The notes: a model not told the origin generated them from the letters alone. A DNA stretch of 33,900 nucleotides from a virus (IMGVR_UViG_3300036834_000338:1-33900), one strand, 5' to 3'; counted from the stretch's first letter, positions 7,627-15,580 are shown. A program made the numbers and translations.

Positions 7627-8055
7627 TTATTCTGGTTTTATCGGCCACGCAATATCGGGTGCCGGTGCGGTATCCACAGCCGCCAGTGCATCGAGATAAT
7701 CCAGCCACAGATTGTACTGCGCCAGTTCATCACCTTTGAGCCTGCCGAGCGCTGCTTTCCCCGGCCACTGCTTACCGTTCATGTAGTCATTAGCCTGGCT
7801 GATGCGGTTTTGTTTATCTGCGTCTGCGGCGGCGACAAGCTGCTCGTGGGTCGGTGCCGGAATATCTCCCCACTCTGGCAGACCATCGTCACCGGCCACC
7901 CGCGCTTTACCCTCTGGCGGCGGATTAATGAACTCGCGGAAAATATCATCGCTGACCTGACGGCAGTCTCGCGGCCATCCGCTACCGGCCTTGTAGGAAT
8001 CTTTGAGGCTACCATCGTAAAACATATTCTTTGAAGCGCTGTAATGCATGCTCAT
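7627..8055 (-). CDS. G: Tail fibre assembly protein (Caudo_TAP type)
   Basis: This 142-aa protein belongs to the tail fibre assembly chaperone family that helps fold and trimerise the fibre (Mu U, lambda Tfa, P2 G). It starts MSMHYSASKNMFYD. It has the family PTHEQLVAAADADKQNRI helix at about residue 75 and the compact helical C-terminus WLDYLDALAAVDTAPAPDIAWP. The start at 8055 shares a TAATG with the H stop and has GGGGG 5 bases upstream, so it is coupled to H; a longer reading to 8073 is disfavoured. The symbol G is used by position, as this family varies among P2-like phages. Confidence 0.88.
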   Translation of the reverse strand: MSMHYSASKNMFYDGSLKDSYKAGSGWPRDCRQVSDDIFREFINPPPEGKARVAGDDGLPEWGDIPAPTHEQLVAAADADKQNRISQANDYMNGKQWPGKAALGRLKGDELAQYNLWLDYLDALAAVDTAPAPDIAWPIKPE

Positions 8056-9470
8056 TAATACCCCCACGCACACCAGATAAAGGCCACACCCTGAGGAACC
8101 ACCTGCCCGCCGGGGCGGATGAGATAGCCGTTAACGCCAAACCCGCCAGCGTTAATCTCACCGGCAATAATATTTGCGCCCGCCATGTCCGTTGACGCCC
8201 TTGCAGACGTGCCGGTTATTTCCACGCCCACACACCCGCCCGGGAACATCAGCGGGAAAGGAATATTGGCAGAGCCTGCACCGGCGTTACCCTGTCCCCA
8301 CTGAAAAATAAATCCGTTCGGCAGTTTCATATAACCGGAAATCCCACCGGACAACGGAAAGTAGGACATATCCGGCATTTGACCAGGACCATTCCCTACA
8401 ACCTTTTTAGCGGCGGAGCCAAGCCCGAGATACTCATTAATCTGGTCAGCGCTTTTACCCGACAGGTCCGTTAACGTCTTATCTTTAGCCTGTTTTGTTG
8501 CAAGGCCATTGGAAAGCTTCGTTTCAGTGGCGAGTTTTTCATTGAGTGAGTAGATATCACCGTTAGGGGCAATCAGGAATAAGGTCTCCCCGTTAATCTG
8601 GACACCCCAGCCATTAATCCCCGTTGAGGCGTTTCGGATAATGCCCCACATAGCCTGATAGTTATACCAGTTCGCGACAGCGCCAGCCGCGACGGCTCCC
8701 GACGGAATCGGTGCCGGTGCGCTGTACAACGAAGACAGGTTAGCCGCGGCGTTTTCCGTTGCCAGCGTCTCGATGCCGGTCATGCGGAGGTATGCCGGGT
8801 AATTACCACCCCCGGATGAAATAAAATCACCCACATTCGCTCTGGCTGCAGACCCCAGCCCAAGATTTTTGAACACGTCAGCGATGAGACCGGCGTCCGC
8901 CAGCTCTTTGAGCGCGTTCGCGATTAACAGGTATTGCTGATGCGGGTTTTCCGCGCTGATATGCTTTTTCATCACATCATCGGCATATGCTTTGACTTCA
9001 ATGACCGCATCATCGACATACTTGCGCGTTGCCAGTACGACGCTCGGGTCAATTTTCAGCGTAACCGCCGCCGTGCTCGACACAATCAGAATCATGCGAA
9101 TGGTCTGCGTGCGTCCGCTGCCCTCCTGCAGCTGCGGCTTATAAGTCTCAGGGCAGTTAGCGACGGCAATCAGCACGCCGTCATCGTCATAGAGGCCAAT
9201 TTCACGGATCCAGAAACCGCCCTCATTTTCGGGAATAATCTGATCCGCGATAATCTGGCTCGCATTATCCGGGTCAACGGTCAGCAGATTCAGCGGCGCG
9301 ATGCGCTTCTGGCTGATGAGCGCCGTCTGCGCCGGGTCTGGCGTGGGTAATGCACCGTTGGCATCGCCGACCGCCATTTGTGTCAGGTGCAGCTTAGTGC
9401 CGAGCATTGTCGCGTTCGCCAGCTTTGCCGCGCCCTGATTGGTCAGAATGGCAAAATATTTTGCGCTCAT
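8055..9470 (-). CDS. H: Tail fibre protein gpH
   Basis: This 471-aa protein is shorter than P2 H (669 aa). The N-terminal ~160 residues are the conserved baseplate-attachment part, beginning MSAKYFAILTNQGAAKLANA with EIGLYDDDGVLIAVANCPETYKP at about residues 92-114. The middle carries repeated LGLGSAA units (residues ~198 and ~342), typical of trimeric fibre shafts. The C-terminus has a FQWGQG domain and ends FIWCAWGY, as many K1F/Mu-type fibre tips do. The tip contacts the receptor and sets host range, so it is probably the most variable structural part. No invertible segment or second fibre pair is present. Confidence 0.93.
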   Translation of the reverse strand: MSAKYFAILTNQGAAKLANATMLGTKLHLTQMAVGDANGALPTPDPAQTALISQKRIAPLNLLTVDPDNASQIIADQIIPENEGGFWIREIGLYDDDGVLIAVANCPETYKPQLQEGSGRTQTIRMILIVSSTAAVTLKIDPSVVLATRKYVDDAVIEVKAYADDVMKKHISAENPHQQYLLIANALKELADAGLIADVFKNLGLGSAARANVGDFISSGGGNYPAYLRMTGIETLATENAAANLSSLYSAPAPIPSGAVAAGAVANWYNYQAMWGIIRNASTGINGWGVQINGETLFLIAPNGDIYSLNEKLATETKLSNGLATKQAKDKTLTDLSGKSADQINEYLGLGSAAKKVVGNGPGQMPDMSYFPLSGGISGYMKLPNGFIFQWGQGNAGAGSANIPFPLMFPGGCVGVEITGTSARASTDMAGANIIAGEINAGGFGVNGYLIRPGGQVVPQGVAFIWCAWGY

Positions 9471-10075
9471 GCGTTCACTCTCAGGTTATCAATCAAATGG
9501 ATGGCCGAGGCCGGGTAATATTCACCGCCGACGACAATTTTCTCGGGGGTGTAGGGGTAAACGGTCAGTGCGTCACCGTGGTAGCATCCCGCACCGACAA
9601 ACAGGTCGCCGGAGGTGCTCAGACTGATAGCGAGCCCGGTCAGGTGGCGGCTTGCCGGTTTGGCATCATCAATCAGGCGTTCCAGTTCCTGATACATTTC
9701 CTCGGTGATGCCGCTGTCGAGCACGCCGACAACGAGGCGGAATGTGCCAGGCTCCTCGTTGAGCTGCCACCACTCGCGCACCTCAATCAGAAAGCCGAGC
9801 GGCTCAACCACACGACGCAATGCACTGATGGTGCCTTTGTGCTGATGCACGAAAAATGAGGAGGCGCAGACGCTGCGCTTTGTCGCCTCCGGCCACTTCT
9901 CATCCCACCGGTCGACCGACAGCGTCCACGCCAGATACGGCAGCAGGTTTAACGGGCAGGTGCGCCAGTTCCACAGCGTGCGCAGCGGTACCGGCACGCG
10001 CTTAATCTCTGAGAGCGCGGCAGCGGCGGCAACTTCCAGCGGCGACGAGCCGACGGGTAACAGCCTGTCACTCAT
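9467..10075 (-). CDS. I: Baseplate / tail protein gpI
   Basis: This 202-aa member of the P2 gpI family (176 aa in P2) is a baseplate wedge component that precedes the fibre gene. The N-terminus MSDRLLPVGSSPLEVAAAAAL and the LRTLWNWRTCPLNLLPYLAWTLSVDRWDE block (about residues 28-56) are characteristic of the family. A further KGTISALRRVVEPLGF block follows near residue 78. It overlaps J by 8 bp and H by 4 bp. The C-terminal ~25 residues extend beyond the P2 protein. Confidence 0.94.
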   Translation of the reverse strand: MSDRLLPVGSSPLEVAAAAALSEIKRVPVPLRTLWNWRTCPLNLLPYLAWTLSVDRWDEKWPEATKRSVCASSFFVHQHKGTISALRRVVEPLGFLIEVREWWQLNEEPGTFRLVVGVLDSGITEEMYQELERLIDDAKPASRHLTGLAISLSTSGDLFVGAGCYHGDALTVYPYTPEKIVVGGEYYPASAIHLIDNLRVNA

Positions 10076-10976
10076 CCGAGCCCCCGATAGTTATCTGGTA
10101 GTCGATACAGTTCGACGCCTGTGATTTGCTCAGTACGATATCGGCCAGCGGCGCGGCCAGCTCGACGCGCTGCACCCCCTCAACATGCAGCGCGGCGTAA
10201 ATGGCCGACAGGCGAATATCACGCCCGAGGCGGTGCTGCGCGCTGATATAGCTTTGCAGACGCTTCTCCGCCGCTTTTCTGATGGGCTCAGATTCTGGAC
10301 CGGGGTAAACGTAGAGCGTCGCGTCAATCCGGTAGGTCACAATCTCAGCAGACCTGACGGTCACCCGGTCACCCACCGGGCGTACGGTTTCGGCATTAAG
10401 TGCCTTATCAACAATCGCCAGTAGCTCAGCGCCTGCGGTACCGTCACCCTCGCGGGATAGCACGGAAATCGTCACGCAGGCGGGCGAAGGACTTTCTACC
10501 GAGACGTCAGCAACGCGTCCGTCGGCGCTGCGGCCGTGATACTCGTAAGCCCCGACCGGCCCCGCCACGCTCAGCCCCTCAAACGCCTGTTGCGTTCGCA
10601 GCCGCAGGTCGGCATCGGACTCCATAACTGCAGGCGTCGGCGGAATGGTGGCGTTATCCGCCGGGATGATGGTCAGCCGTTCGGTATTGTTATTCGCAGC
10701 CATGACGTCGAGGTCGTCGCCGCTGGAATAGGCCAGCGTCACCGCCTGCGCGGCTTCGTTCACCCGCTGACGCCAGATAATTTCCCGGTAGGCGTTTTCC
10801 TGCAGCAGCTTAACAATCGGCTCTGACTCAAGCGCGAGCGTCCGCGCAATGGCCTCCTGCTGGTCTTCCGGATAGATCGAAATCAGCGTCGCTTTGCGTT
10901 CCGCAAGAATGGTTTCGTAGTCCAGTTCCTCGACCACGTCGGGAACGGGTAACTGACTCAGGTCGACGGTTGCCAT
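10068..10976 (-). CDS. J: Baseplate assembly protein gpJ
   Basis: This 302-aa protein has the same length as P2 gpJ and belongs to the Mu gp47 / T4 gp6-like wedge family. Features include the N-terminal VDLSQLPVPDVVEELDYE, an IAVGxxxx-free ATLAL-type helix around residue 45 (EAIARTLALESEP), and the FEGLSVAGPVGAYEYHGRSADG loop at about residues 133-154. It is part of the baseplate wedge around the tail tip. It follows W by 6 bp. Confidence 0.95.
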   Translation of the reverse strand: MATVDLSQLPVPDVVEELDYETILAERKATLISIYPEDQQEAIARTLALESEPIVKLLQENAYREIIWRQRVNEAAQAVTLAYSSGDDLDVMAANNNTERLTIIPADNATIPPTPAVMESDADLRLRTQQAFEGLSVAGPVGAYEYHGRSADGRVADVSVESPSPACVTISVLSREGDGTAGAELLAIVDKALNAETVRPVGDRVTVRSAEIVTYRIDATLYVYPGPESEPIRKAAEKRLQSYISAQHRLGRDIRLSAIYAALHVEGVQRVELAAPLADIVLSKSQASNCIDYQITIGGSDE

Positions 10977-10982
10977 AGTGAT

Positions 10983-11330
10983 TTAACTCAGAGGTACGGT
11001 GGTTGAAACTGGCGTGCCGGTATCGGCAAGCGCCCCGGTAATGTCGACATACATCGCACCGGCGTCGCCGGTCTCAAAGCTGATAGCGGTCAGCCTGATG
11101 CGCGGCTCCCATCTCTGGATAGCGGAATAGCACGCCACCATGATTTGCAGCCTGAGCGCCGGGTTTTGCGGCATATCAATCAGCGCTGACAGAAGCGAGC
11201 CATATTCTCGACGCATCACCCGCGAGCCGACCGGCGTCAGCAGAATATCGCGCACGCTCTGGCTGATGTGCTCAGTGTCGCTGATGCCGAGGCCGGTGCT
11301 GCGGTTCATTCCCATATAGCGCGCCGTCAT
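10983..11330 (-). CDS. W: Baseplate wedge protein gpW
   Basis: This 115-aa protein has the same length as P2 gpW and belongs to the T4 gp25-like lysozyme-fold baseplate family (without lysozyme activity). The family motif REYGSLLSALID is at about residues 41-52, and the N-terminus has YMGMNRSTG. It overlaps V by 4 bp in an ATGA, so V-W-J-I-H-G are probably translated as a coupled series. Confidence 0.95.
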   Translation of the reverse strand: MTARYMGMNRSTGLGISDTEHISQSVRDILLTPVGSRVMRREYGSLLSALIDMPQNPALRLQIMVACYSAIQRWEPRIRLTAISFETGDAGAMYVDITGALADTGTPVSTTVPLS

Positions 11331-11968
11331 TTGGTGCCCTCCGTCCAGCTTCCGCCATTTTCAACGCCGCCGTGACCGTGGTTATCCACCTGTACACCGT
11401 TTGATTTAAACGCGCCGCCGGTGTGTTCGATATTGCCGCGCATGGTGCCGCCTTCCTGCACCTCAAGCGTTGCGGTCGTCAGCTTGTTGGTGCAGACCAC
11501 TTCCGGGGTGTCGAGGGTGATGCGGGTCTCGGCTTTTACCAGCACAACCGGCACGGTAGCCGTGATGGACTCCGATGCCGTCACGTCAGCGGTTTTGATA
11601 CCACTGACCGTCAGCGCGCTGGCCTCCGGCTCGTACTCAATGACCGCGCCATCAGGGAAAGCCACATGCCACGCATCCGCCGAGGCTGACGGGGCAGGGT
11701 TGTCGTCGGAGAAAATACCCGGCAGCACGAAAGCGGTATCGAGCTCGCCACCAATCGCCAGCAGCAGTACCTGCTCGCCCACCGAGGGAGCCCACCACGT
11801 ACGTGAGCGTCCAGCTCGATGGGTTAACCACTGGAGCCAGTCTGTGTAAATGCCGCCGGTCTGTACGCGACAGCGCCCGGTATCAAGGTCTGTTTCGACA
11901 ATGAGACCAATGCGAATCATGTTGCGTAGCGCGCGGGAGAGTTCCTGAATATGTGCAATTGTGTTCAT
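11327..11968 (-). CDS. V: Baseplate spike protein gpV
   Basis: This 213-aa protein (211 aa in P2) forms the trimeric membrane-piercing tip. It has an OB-fold N-terminal half and a beta-helix end, with NHGHGG near residue 197 resembling the HxH iron-binding tip of P2 gpV. The N-terminal MNTIAHIQELSRALRNMIR fits the family, so the ATG at 11968 seems right. Only CATCCTTCCAGT precedes it, with no Shine-Dalgarno match. A 9-bp hairpin sits 11 bases upstream. V is the first gene of its late unit and is separated from S by the foreign gene at 12039-13388, an unusual feature. Confidence 0.94.
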   Translation of the reverse strand: MNTIAHIQELSRALRNMIRIGLIVETDLDTGRCRVQTGGIYTDWLQWLTHRAGRSRTWWAPSVGEQVLLLAIGGELDTAFVLPGIFSDDNPAPSASADAWHVAFPDGAVIEYEPEASALTVSGIKTADVTASESITATVPVVLVKAETRITLDTPEVVCTNKLTTATLEVQEGGTMRGNIEHTGGAFKSNGVQVDNHGHGGVENGGSWTEGTK

Positions 11969-11978
11969 ACTGGAAGGA

Positions 11979-12002
11979 TGCCGTTGGGTGATACCAACGG
12001 CA
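11979..12002. other. Hairpin between the DUF4062 gene and V
   Basis: TGCCGTTGG and CCAACGGCA form a perfect 9-bp stem with a 6-nt loop. Leftward it is not followed by a T run, so a simple terminator is doubtful. It would fall in the V mRNA leader if the P_V element starts transcription near 11996, and could affect V translation, or it may mark the edge of the inserted segment. Confidence 0.45.
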
Positions 12003-12038
12003 ATTCGGTATGGCTTTATGATCTACTACACAACTGGA

Positions 12039-13388
12039 TTAATGGGGCAAAACTGATACAGCGTGGCTGAAAATCACAGGTTCCTTCAATTCCTCACAAA
12101 CTATTTTGATTTTGACAAATCCTTCACCTTCGGCAATTGGGATTAATGTTATTTCATCGAATGTTAATGACCGTGTTTGTAGCAGTTTTTTTGCTCGAAG
12201 AGTTATTCTCCCTCGTTCATAACTAATCCAATCCGAGGGGTTAACCTGCTGAATATGGTTAAACATATTTGATAATCTCAACTCTTGAGATTTTGTTGAA
12301 GGCAACTCGCTTCCAAAATAATCACCCGTTACTAAAGCTTTCCTAAGATCACTTAGCACCCTGTTTGCCTGCAACTTCCTTCGTTCCATTTCCACTGGAT
12401 GCGTCGGAATTTCAATAATTGGCAACTCTGTAAAAATACCTTTATTACTATGATTGAGTGCCACTAAAAAATCAGGTAACTCGACATCAACATAAATATC
12501 CGTAGCAACTTTACGCCCTAAATTTTCCAGTACTGGGGTGATTTTATAAGCACTATCTTCATAACACTTAAACAAGAACAGCTTTCTATTGTATGAATCT
12601 ATTTTTTCATTTGATGGTATTTTTTCATTATACTCTGCCAGCTGCCTATCAGTAATTAGTTCGCCATACTCTTCTGGCAAATCGCTCCGCCGTAGCTGAG
12701 GTATATACTCCTGTCCCGATTGGACTTCAGCGAGTGATAAAATCAGTTTTTCGTCTATCATTGATAATTTAAGAATAGGGGTTTCAGAAAATAATTGGCT
12801 TTCATACTCCCTCAATCTCTCTCGGAGTTTTCTGTTCTCTGTAGATAATTCGGCTAACTCATTAGATACTTCTTTCGGTGTGGCTTGATCTCCTCTGACC
12901 CACCCCACCTGCGGTGTTCGTCGCATTATTTTCGGTAGAGCTATTGCAACCTTCGTTGCCAAATCATCCATAGAAACCCAAAAATCACACATTTTATTAG
13001 CTTTGGCTTTCTCAATAAACCGCTCTAAGCTTTCGCTTTTTTTCGAATCACTTTCGCGCTCATTAGGTAAAGTCCCAACATTCCTATCCCTTATAAATGC
13101 GAGCACAGGAATACCAAGAGACTTAGCGTAATCATACTCCATCTCTGTATAACTCAATCCTGATGAAGCAACGGATCCGTATTTATGACCAATTATTATT
13201 ACGTAATAGTCACTACCTTCAATTGTCTCTCTTATAATATCCCACTGTTCAGAATCATCAGCACTAAACATCTCCATTCCGACAGGGAAATGATATAAAC
13301 TCAAAACAGTCTCAATGATTTTTTTTCGTGCCTGAAATAGGTCTTCGTATGTAGAGCTAACAAAAATCTGGTACTTTTTTTCGTCCAT
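12039..13388 (-). CDS. DUF4062 (TIR-related) domain protein, prophage accessory gene
   Basis: This 449-aa protein is not a P2 structural gene. Residues 6-100 form a DUF4062 domain: YQIFVSSTYEDL at 6-17, then a hydrophobic strand YYVIIIGHKYGS (61-72), LSYTEMEYDYA (78-88) and IPVLAFIRD (93-101). DUF4062 is considered a TIR/SIR-like Rossmann domain and is often fused to signalling or NTPase modules. Residues ~175-198 are heptad-like (coiled coil). Residues 200-449 match no family I recognise. The ATG at 13388 is chosen because GAGGTGG precedes it; a longer reading to 13439 lacks this. The gene is visibly AT-rich beside GC-rich phage genes and has its own promoter candidate. An anti-phage or lysogenic role is inferred only. 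Confidence 0.78.
   Translation of the reverse strand: MDEKKYQIFVSSTYEDLFQARKKIIETVLSLYHFPVGMEMFSADDSEQWDIIRETIEGSDYYVIIIGHKYGSVASSGLSYTEMEYDYAKSLGIPVLAFIRDRNVGTLPNERESDSKKSESLERFIEKAKANKMCDFWVSMDDLATKVAIALPKIMRRTPQVGWVRGDQATPKEVSNELAELSTENRKLRERLREYESQLFSETPILKLSMIDEKLILSLAEVQSGQEYIPQLRRSDLPEEYGELITDRQLAEYNEKIPSNEKIDSYNRKLFLFKCYEDSAYKITPVLENLGRKVATDIYVDVELPDFLVALNHSNKGIFTELPIIEIPTHPVEMERRKLQANRVLSDLRKALVTGDYFGSELPSTKSQELRLSNMFNHIQQVNPSDWISYERGRITLRAKKLLQTRSLTFDEITLIPIAEGEGFVKIKIVCEELKEPVIFSHAVSVLPH
12043..12060 (-). promoter_or_regulatory. Putative Ogr-dependent late promoter element P_V
   Basis: Leftward the site reads TGT-N12-CCA, as in the elements before FI and O. The predicted transcription start is near 11996, 28 bases before V, almost the same spacing as for FI. 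The element lies within the last codons of the DUF4062 gene (stop 12039-12041), so that gene's 3' end doubles as promoter. Confidence 0.48.
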
Positions 13389-13410
13389 ATCCACCTCTCT
13401 TTTTAGTAGC

Positions 13411-13439
13411 AAAATACCAAAAAAAGAAAGCCATTCCAA
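13411..13439 (-). promoter_or_regulatory. Promoter candidate for the DUF4062 gene
   Basis: Leftward, TTGGAA (13434-13439) and TATTTT (13411-13416) are 17 bp apart, and TGG before the -10 makes an extended -10. Each hexamer matches consensus at 4 of 6. The location in the S to DUF4062 gap suggests expression in the lysogen, independent of late transcription. Confidence 0.42.
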
Positions 13440-13441
13440 AA

Positions 13442-13900
13442 CTAATTCAACATTTTGCCTAACTCATCATAGATCATGTCTTCAAGTAGTCTCTGGTCGT
13501 CGCTTGAAAAACCGAGCAGCTTACGAACAGGATATTCCACGGCGGCACTGTTGCGTCCGGGCTTATCCTTAAGCCCTAACTGATGAACCCGTGCGATACG
13601 CTTCACCTTGCCGGTAAACTCCACCACCGCCGCACTGTCACTACCTTTGGCTTTCATAAAGCGGTTAGTACGCAGTTTGGCGAACATCTCGCGCTTAATG
13701 CGGCCTTTCTTGCTCCGCACCGGCTGGCGTTTTCTGGCGGCATACGGGGTGCCGTCGGGTGCCTGCTGCTGCTTAATGCGCTGTTGCTGGCTGGCGCGCA
13801 GCTTTTTGGCAATATCAGACGCCATTTTCCGGCGCCTCGCCGGTGACAGGCTGGCAATCAGACCGGCGAGGCGCTCCTGCAGCGCGGTTAACTCATTCAT
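13442..13900 (-). CDS. S: Tail completion protein gpS
   Basis: This 152-aa protein (150 in P2) is needed with R to finish the tail-to-head joining end. It is strongly basic, with RRRKMASDIAKKLRASQQQRIKQQ at about residues 21-44. The family phrase QQAPDGTPYAARK is near residues 45-57 and FTGKVKRIARVHQLGLKDKP near 94-113. It overlaps R by 8 bp. In other P2-like phages V normally follows S; here a foreign gene intervenes 54 bp after the stop. Confidence 0.95.
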   Translation of the reverse strand: MNELTALQERLAGLIASLSPARRRKMASDIAKKLRASQQQRIKQQQAPDGTPYAARKRQPVRSKKGRIKREMFAKLRTNRFMKAKGSDSAAVVEFTGKVKRIARVHQLGLKDKPGRNSAAVEYPVRKLLGFSSDDQRLLEDMIYDELGKMLN

Positions 13901-14360
13901 CCCACTGACTCACCAGCTCGCCGTTAACGTACAGCTCCACCGGGCGCGTCACCGGCTCAGGCAACGGCGGCTCAGGTGCATAGCTGACGTGCAGAGCGCC
14001 GTCGACCTCTTTGACGAGCGTGCGCTCGGTGAGCCTCAGACTGATACTGATATCGAGCGAATCGTCGTCATTGATATCAATAATCCAGGTGAATCCTTTT
14101 TCCCGCCCGTCGTCGGTGGTCATAATGTCCGGCTGATGTTCGCGCAGCCACGCCTGCACCGGCACGAAAATCAGATCGAGGTCGCCGGTGAAGTCGGTCA
14201 CTACCACGTTAAGCACGTACACCTTTTCAAACGACAGCGAGCTCGCCAGCCGGGAATCGGTATGCCCGTTGTCGGCGTAAAGGCGCAGCATCTCGGGGTT
14301 GGTTTTGAGCTGCGGCACGGCGTTAATCAGCGCTTTCCGCAGGCTTTTGTGCTTCTGCAT
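13893..14360 (-). CDS. R: Tail completion protein gpR
   Basis: From the ATG at 14360 this is 155 aa, exactly P2 gpR. KSLRKALINAVPQLKTNPEMLRLY lies at the N-terminus, FTGDLDLIFVPVQAWLREHQPDIMT in the middle, and the end is ELYVNGELVSQWDE. Phages lacking R have unstable tails that fail to join heads. Its start lies inside the end of lysC (38-bp overlap). A longer in-frame reading to 14405 is rejected on family length. Confidence 0.95.
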   Translation of the reverse strand: MQKHKSLRKALINAVPQLKTNPEMLRLYADNGHTDSRLASSLSFEKVYVLNVVVTDFTGDLDLIFVPVQAWLREHQPDIMTTDDGREKGFTWIIDINDDDSLDISISLRLTERTLVKEVDGALHVSYAPEPPLPEPVTRPVELYVNGELVSQWDE

Positions 14361-14613
14361 CGAGTTCATCCTGACAGTGTTTGACGGTTTTAACCTGCAG
14401 CGCACAGGCGGTCAGCGCGCCCTCAAGGCGGCGGATATCCGCGCTCAGGTCACCATTGGTTTTCGGGTCACTTTCCGGCATCGGGCAAAGGCTGACTCTC
14501 GGGCATCCGCTCACCACAATCACCGGCGCTGGCGCAGGCGGTGCGGGCGTGCAGCCGACGCACAACGTCAGGCAGAGCAGCGTTATACCAGCGGCGAAAG
14601 GCTTCATTTTCAT
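14323..14613 (-). CDS. lysC: Outer-membrane spanin LysC (Rz1-like lipoprotein)
   Basis: This 96-aa protein has a signal peptide MKMKPFAAGITLLCLTLCVGC with a lipobox LCVGC, so Cys21 is the likely lipidated residue. A Pro-rich stretch (TPAPPAPAPV) follows directly, typical of Rz1 o-spanins. It is translated in another frame within the 3' half of lysB, the nested Rz/Rz1 arrangement. With LysB it would fuse the inner and outer membranes in the last step of lysis. The 3' end overlaps the start of R. Confidence 0.9.
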   Translation of the reverse strand: MKMKPFAAGITLLCLTLCVGCTPAPPAPAPVIVVSGCPRVSLCPMPESDPKTNGDLSADIRRLEGALTACALQVKTVKHCQDELDAEAQKPAESAD

Positions 14614-14881
14614 TAAGTAACCTCGTTATCGTCTGCTCACGGCGGCTGGCTTCTTCTCTGGCCTTTGCGAGCTGGTCACGCAGCGTCACCTGCGCGGATT
14701 CATTACGTCGGGCAAGCTTACCGGCAACGCCGAGCTGATTTTTCAGCATGCCAATCGTCGTTTTCTGCTCGCTCGCGACACGGTTTGCTACCTCAAACGA
14801 GCGGGACAGATTGCCGTTCTCATGACGCAGCCACAGCAGCCCGAGCACGGCCAGCACTAACAGCACGGCTAACACTTTCAT
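14468..14881 (-). CDS. lysB: Inner-membrane spanin LysB (Rz-like)
   Basis: This 137-aa protein has one N-terminal membrane helix (VLAVLLVLAVLGLLWL, residues 3-18). A long charged coiled-coil periplasmic domain follows (about residues 25-105), the layout of Rz i-spanins and P2 LysB. A Cys-rich tail (CASAGDC) lies near residues 117-123. The start shares an ATGA overlap with the endolysin stop. lysC is embedded out of frame in its 3' half. Confidence 0.92.
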   Translation of the reverse strand: MKVLAVLLVLAVLGLLWLRHENGNLSRSFEVANRVASEQKTTIGMLKNQLGVAGKLARRNESAQVTLRDQLAKAREEASRREQTITRLLNENEAFRRWYNAALPDVVRRLHARTACASAGDCGERMPESQPLPDAGK

Positions 14882-15387
14882 TTCACCCCCTGCAGGCAGT
14901 AAGCACGTTCACGCTGACGGCGATTCTCGAGACCGGTGCTGCGCTCCCCGTTGACGAACACCCAGCGGGTAAGCTGGTCACACGCCTGCCACCACTGCTG
15001 GCGTTTGAGGTACGAGACCAGCGTCGAGCGGCATGCTGCGCCGGTACCGACGTTAAAAGAGAAGCTGACCAGTGCGTCATAAACCTGCTGCGGCATCGCA
15101 ACCGGCGCGCAGACCGCGAGACGCTTCTCGGTGTTCAGCACGTCGGCGACCAGATTTGCCGCCGCTTCGCGCTCGGTGATATCGCGTTTTGGTACCACCC
15201 CGGCAGTGTGGCCGATGCCTGACGTCCACACGCCCGCGCTGCACTGGTAAGGTGTCAGACGACACCCTTCGAGGTCGGCAATCAGCGCCAGACCATCCGG
15301 CGAGGTATGTAGCAGACGAAAATCAGGAATCAGTGCTGCCAGCGCCAGCACTGCGGCCACACTGCAACGTTTAACGATTGAGCTCAC
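14878..15387 (-). CDS. K: Endolysin gpK, probable SAR-type lysozyme (GH24)
   Basis: This 169-aa T4-type muramidase cleaves peptidoglycan. The catalytic motif reads E40-x8-C49-x5-T55, within LEGCRLTPYQC and GVWTSGIGHT, so Cys stands where T4 lysozyme has Asp; this variant occurs among phage lysozymes. Residues 6-27 are weakly hydrophobic and lack a cleavage site, fitting a signal-anchor-release sequence that exports the enzyme through Sec and frees it on membrane depolarisation. Cys8 in this segment could take part in disulfide control; this is inferred. It overlaps the holin by 17 bp. Confidence 0.9.
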   Translation of the reverse strand: MSSIVKRCSVAAVLALAALIPDFRLLHTSPDGLALIADLEGCRLTPYQCSAGVWTSGIGHTAGVVPKRDITEREAAANLVADVLNTEKRLAVCAPVAMPQQVYDALVSFSFNVGTGAACRSTLVSYLKRQQWWQACDQLTRWVFVNGERSTGLENRRQRERAYCLQGVK

Positions 15388-15580
15388 GGGTCACCCCTTT
15401 GTCGATTCCCATTTCGGTCAGATAGCGAAAGGTTTTGCGTCGGTACCAGAAATTCACCGCCGCCGTAAAAATGGCGCACAGGCTCCCCACATACAGCGCC
15501 AGCTTTTCAGGTGACATTGCCCCGAAATATGCCAGCGCCACGGCCAGCCAGTAGGCGATAAACGTGGTGATTTTTTCCAT
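15371..15580 (-). CDS. Holin (P2 Y position)
   Basis: This 69-aa protein has two hydrophobic helices (about residues 4-22, FIAYWLAVALAYFGAM; and 27-45, LALYVGSLCAIFTAAVNFWY). A basic C-terminus (YRRKTFRYL) follows, the plan of small two-helix holins and pinholins. It is unlike the three-helix P2 Y holin, so only the position corresponds. A pinholin would suit the SAR-type endolysin next door, since depolarisation alone would then trigger lysis. The ATG at 15580 is preferred; an upstream ATG at 15592 lacks a ribosome site and could make a dual-start inhibitor. Confidence 0.82.
   Translation of the reverse strand: MEKITTFIAYWLAVALAYFGAMSPEKLALYVGSLCAIFTAAVNFWYRRKTFRYLTEMGIDKGVTRELNR

Noticed and set aside
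7627-9470. Invertible tail-fibre segment (Gin/Cin type)
   Set aside because: Only one H/G pair is present, with no recombinase gene and no inverted crossover sites or duplicated fibre tips.
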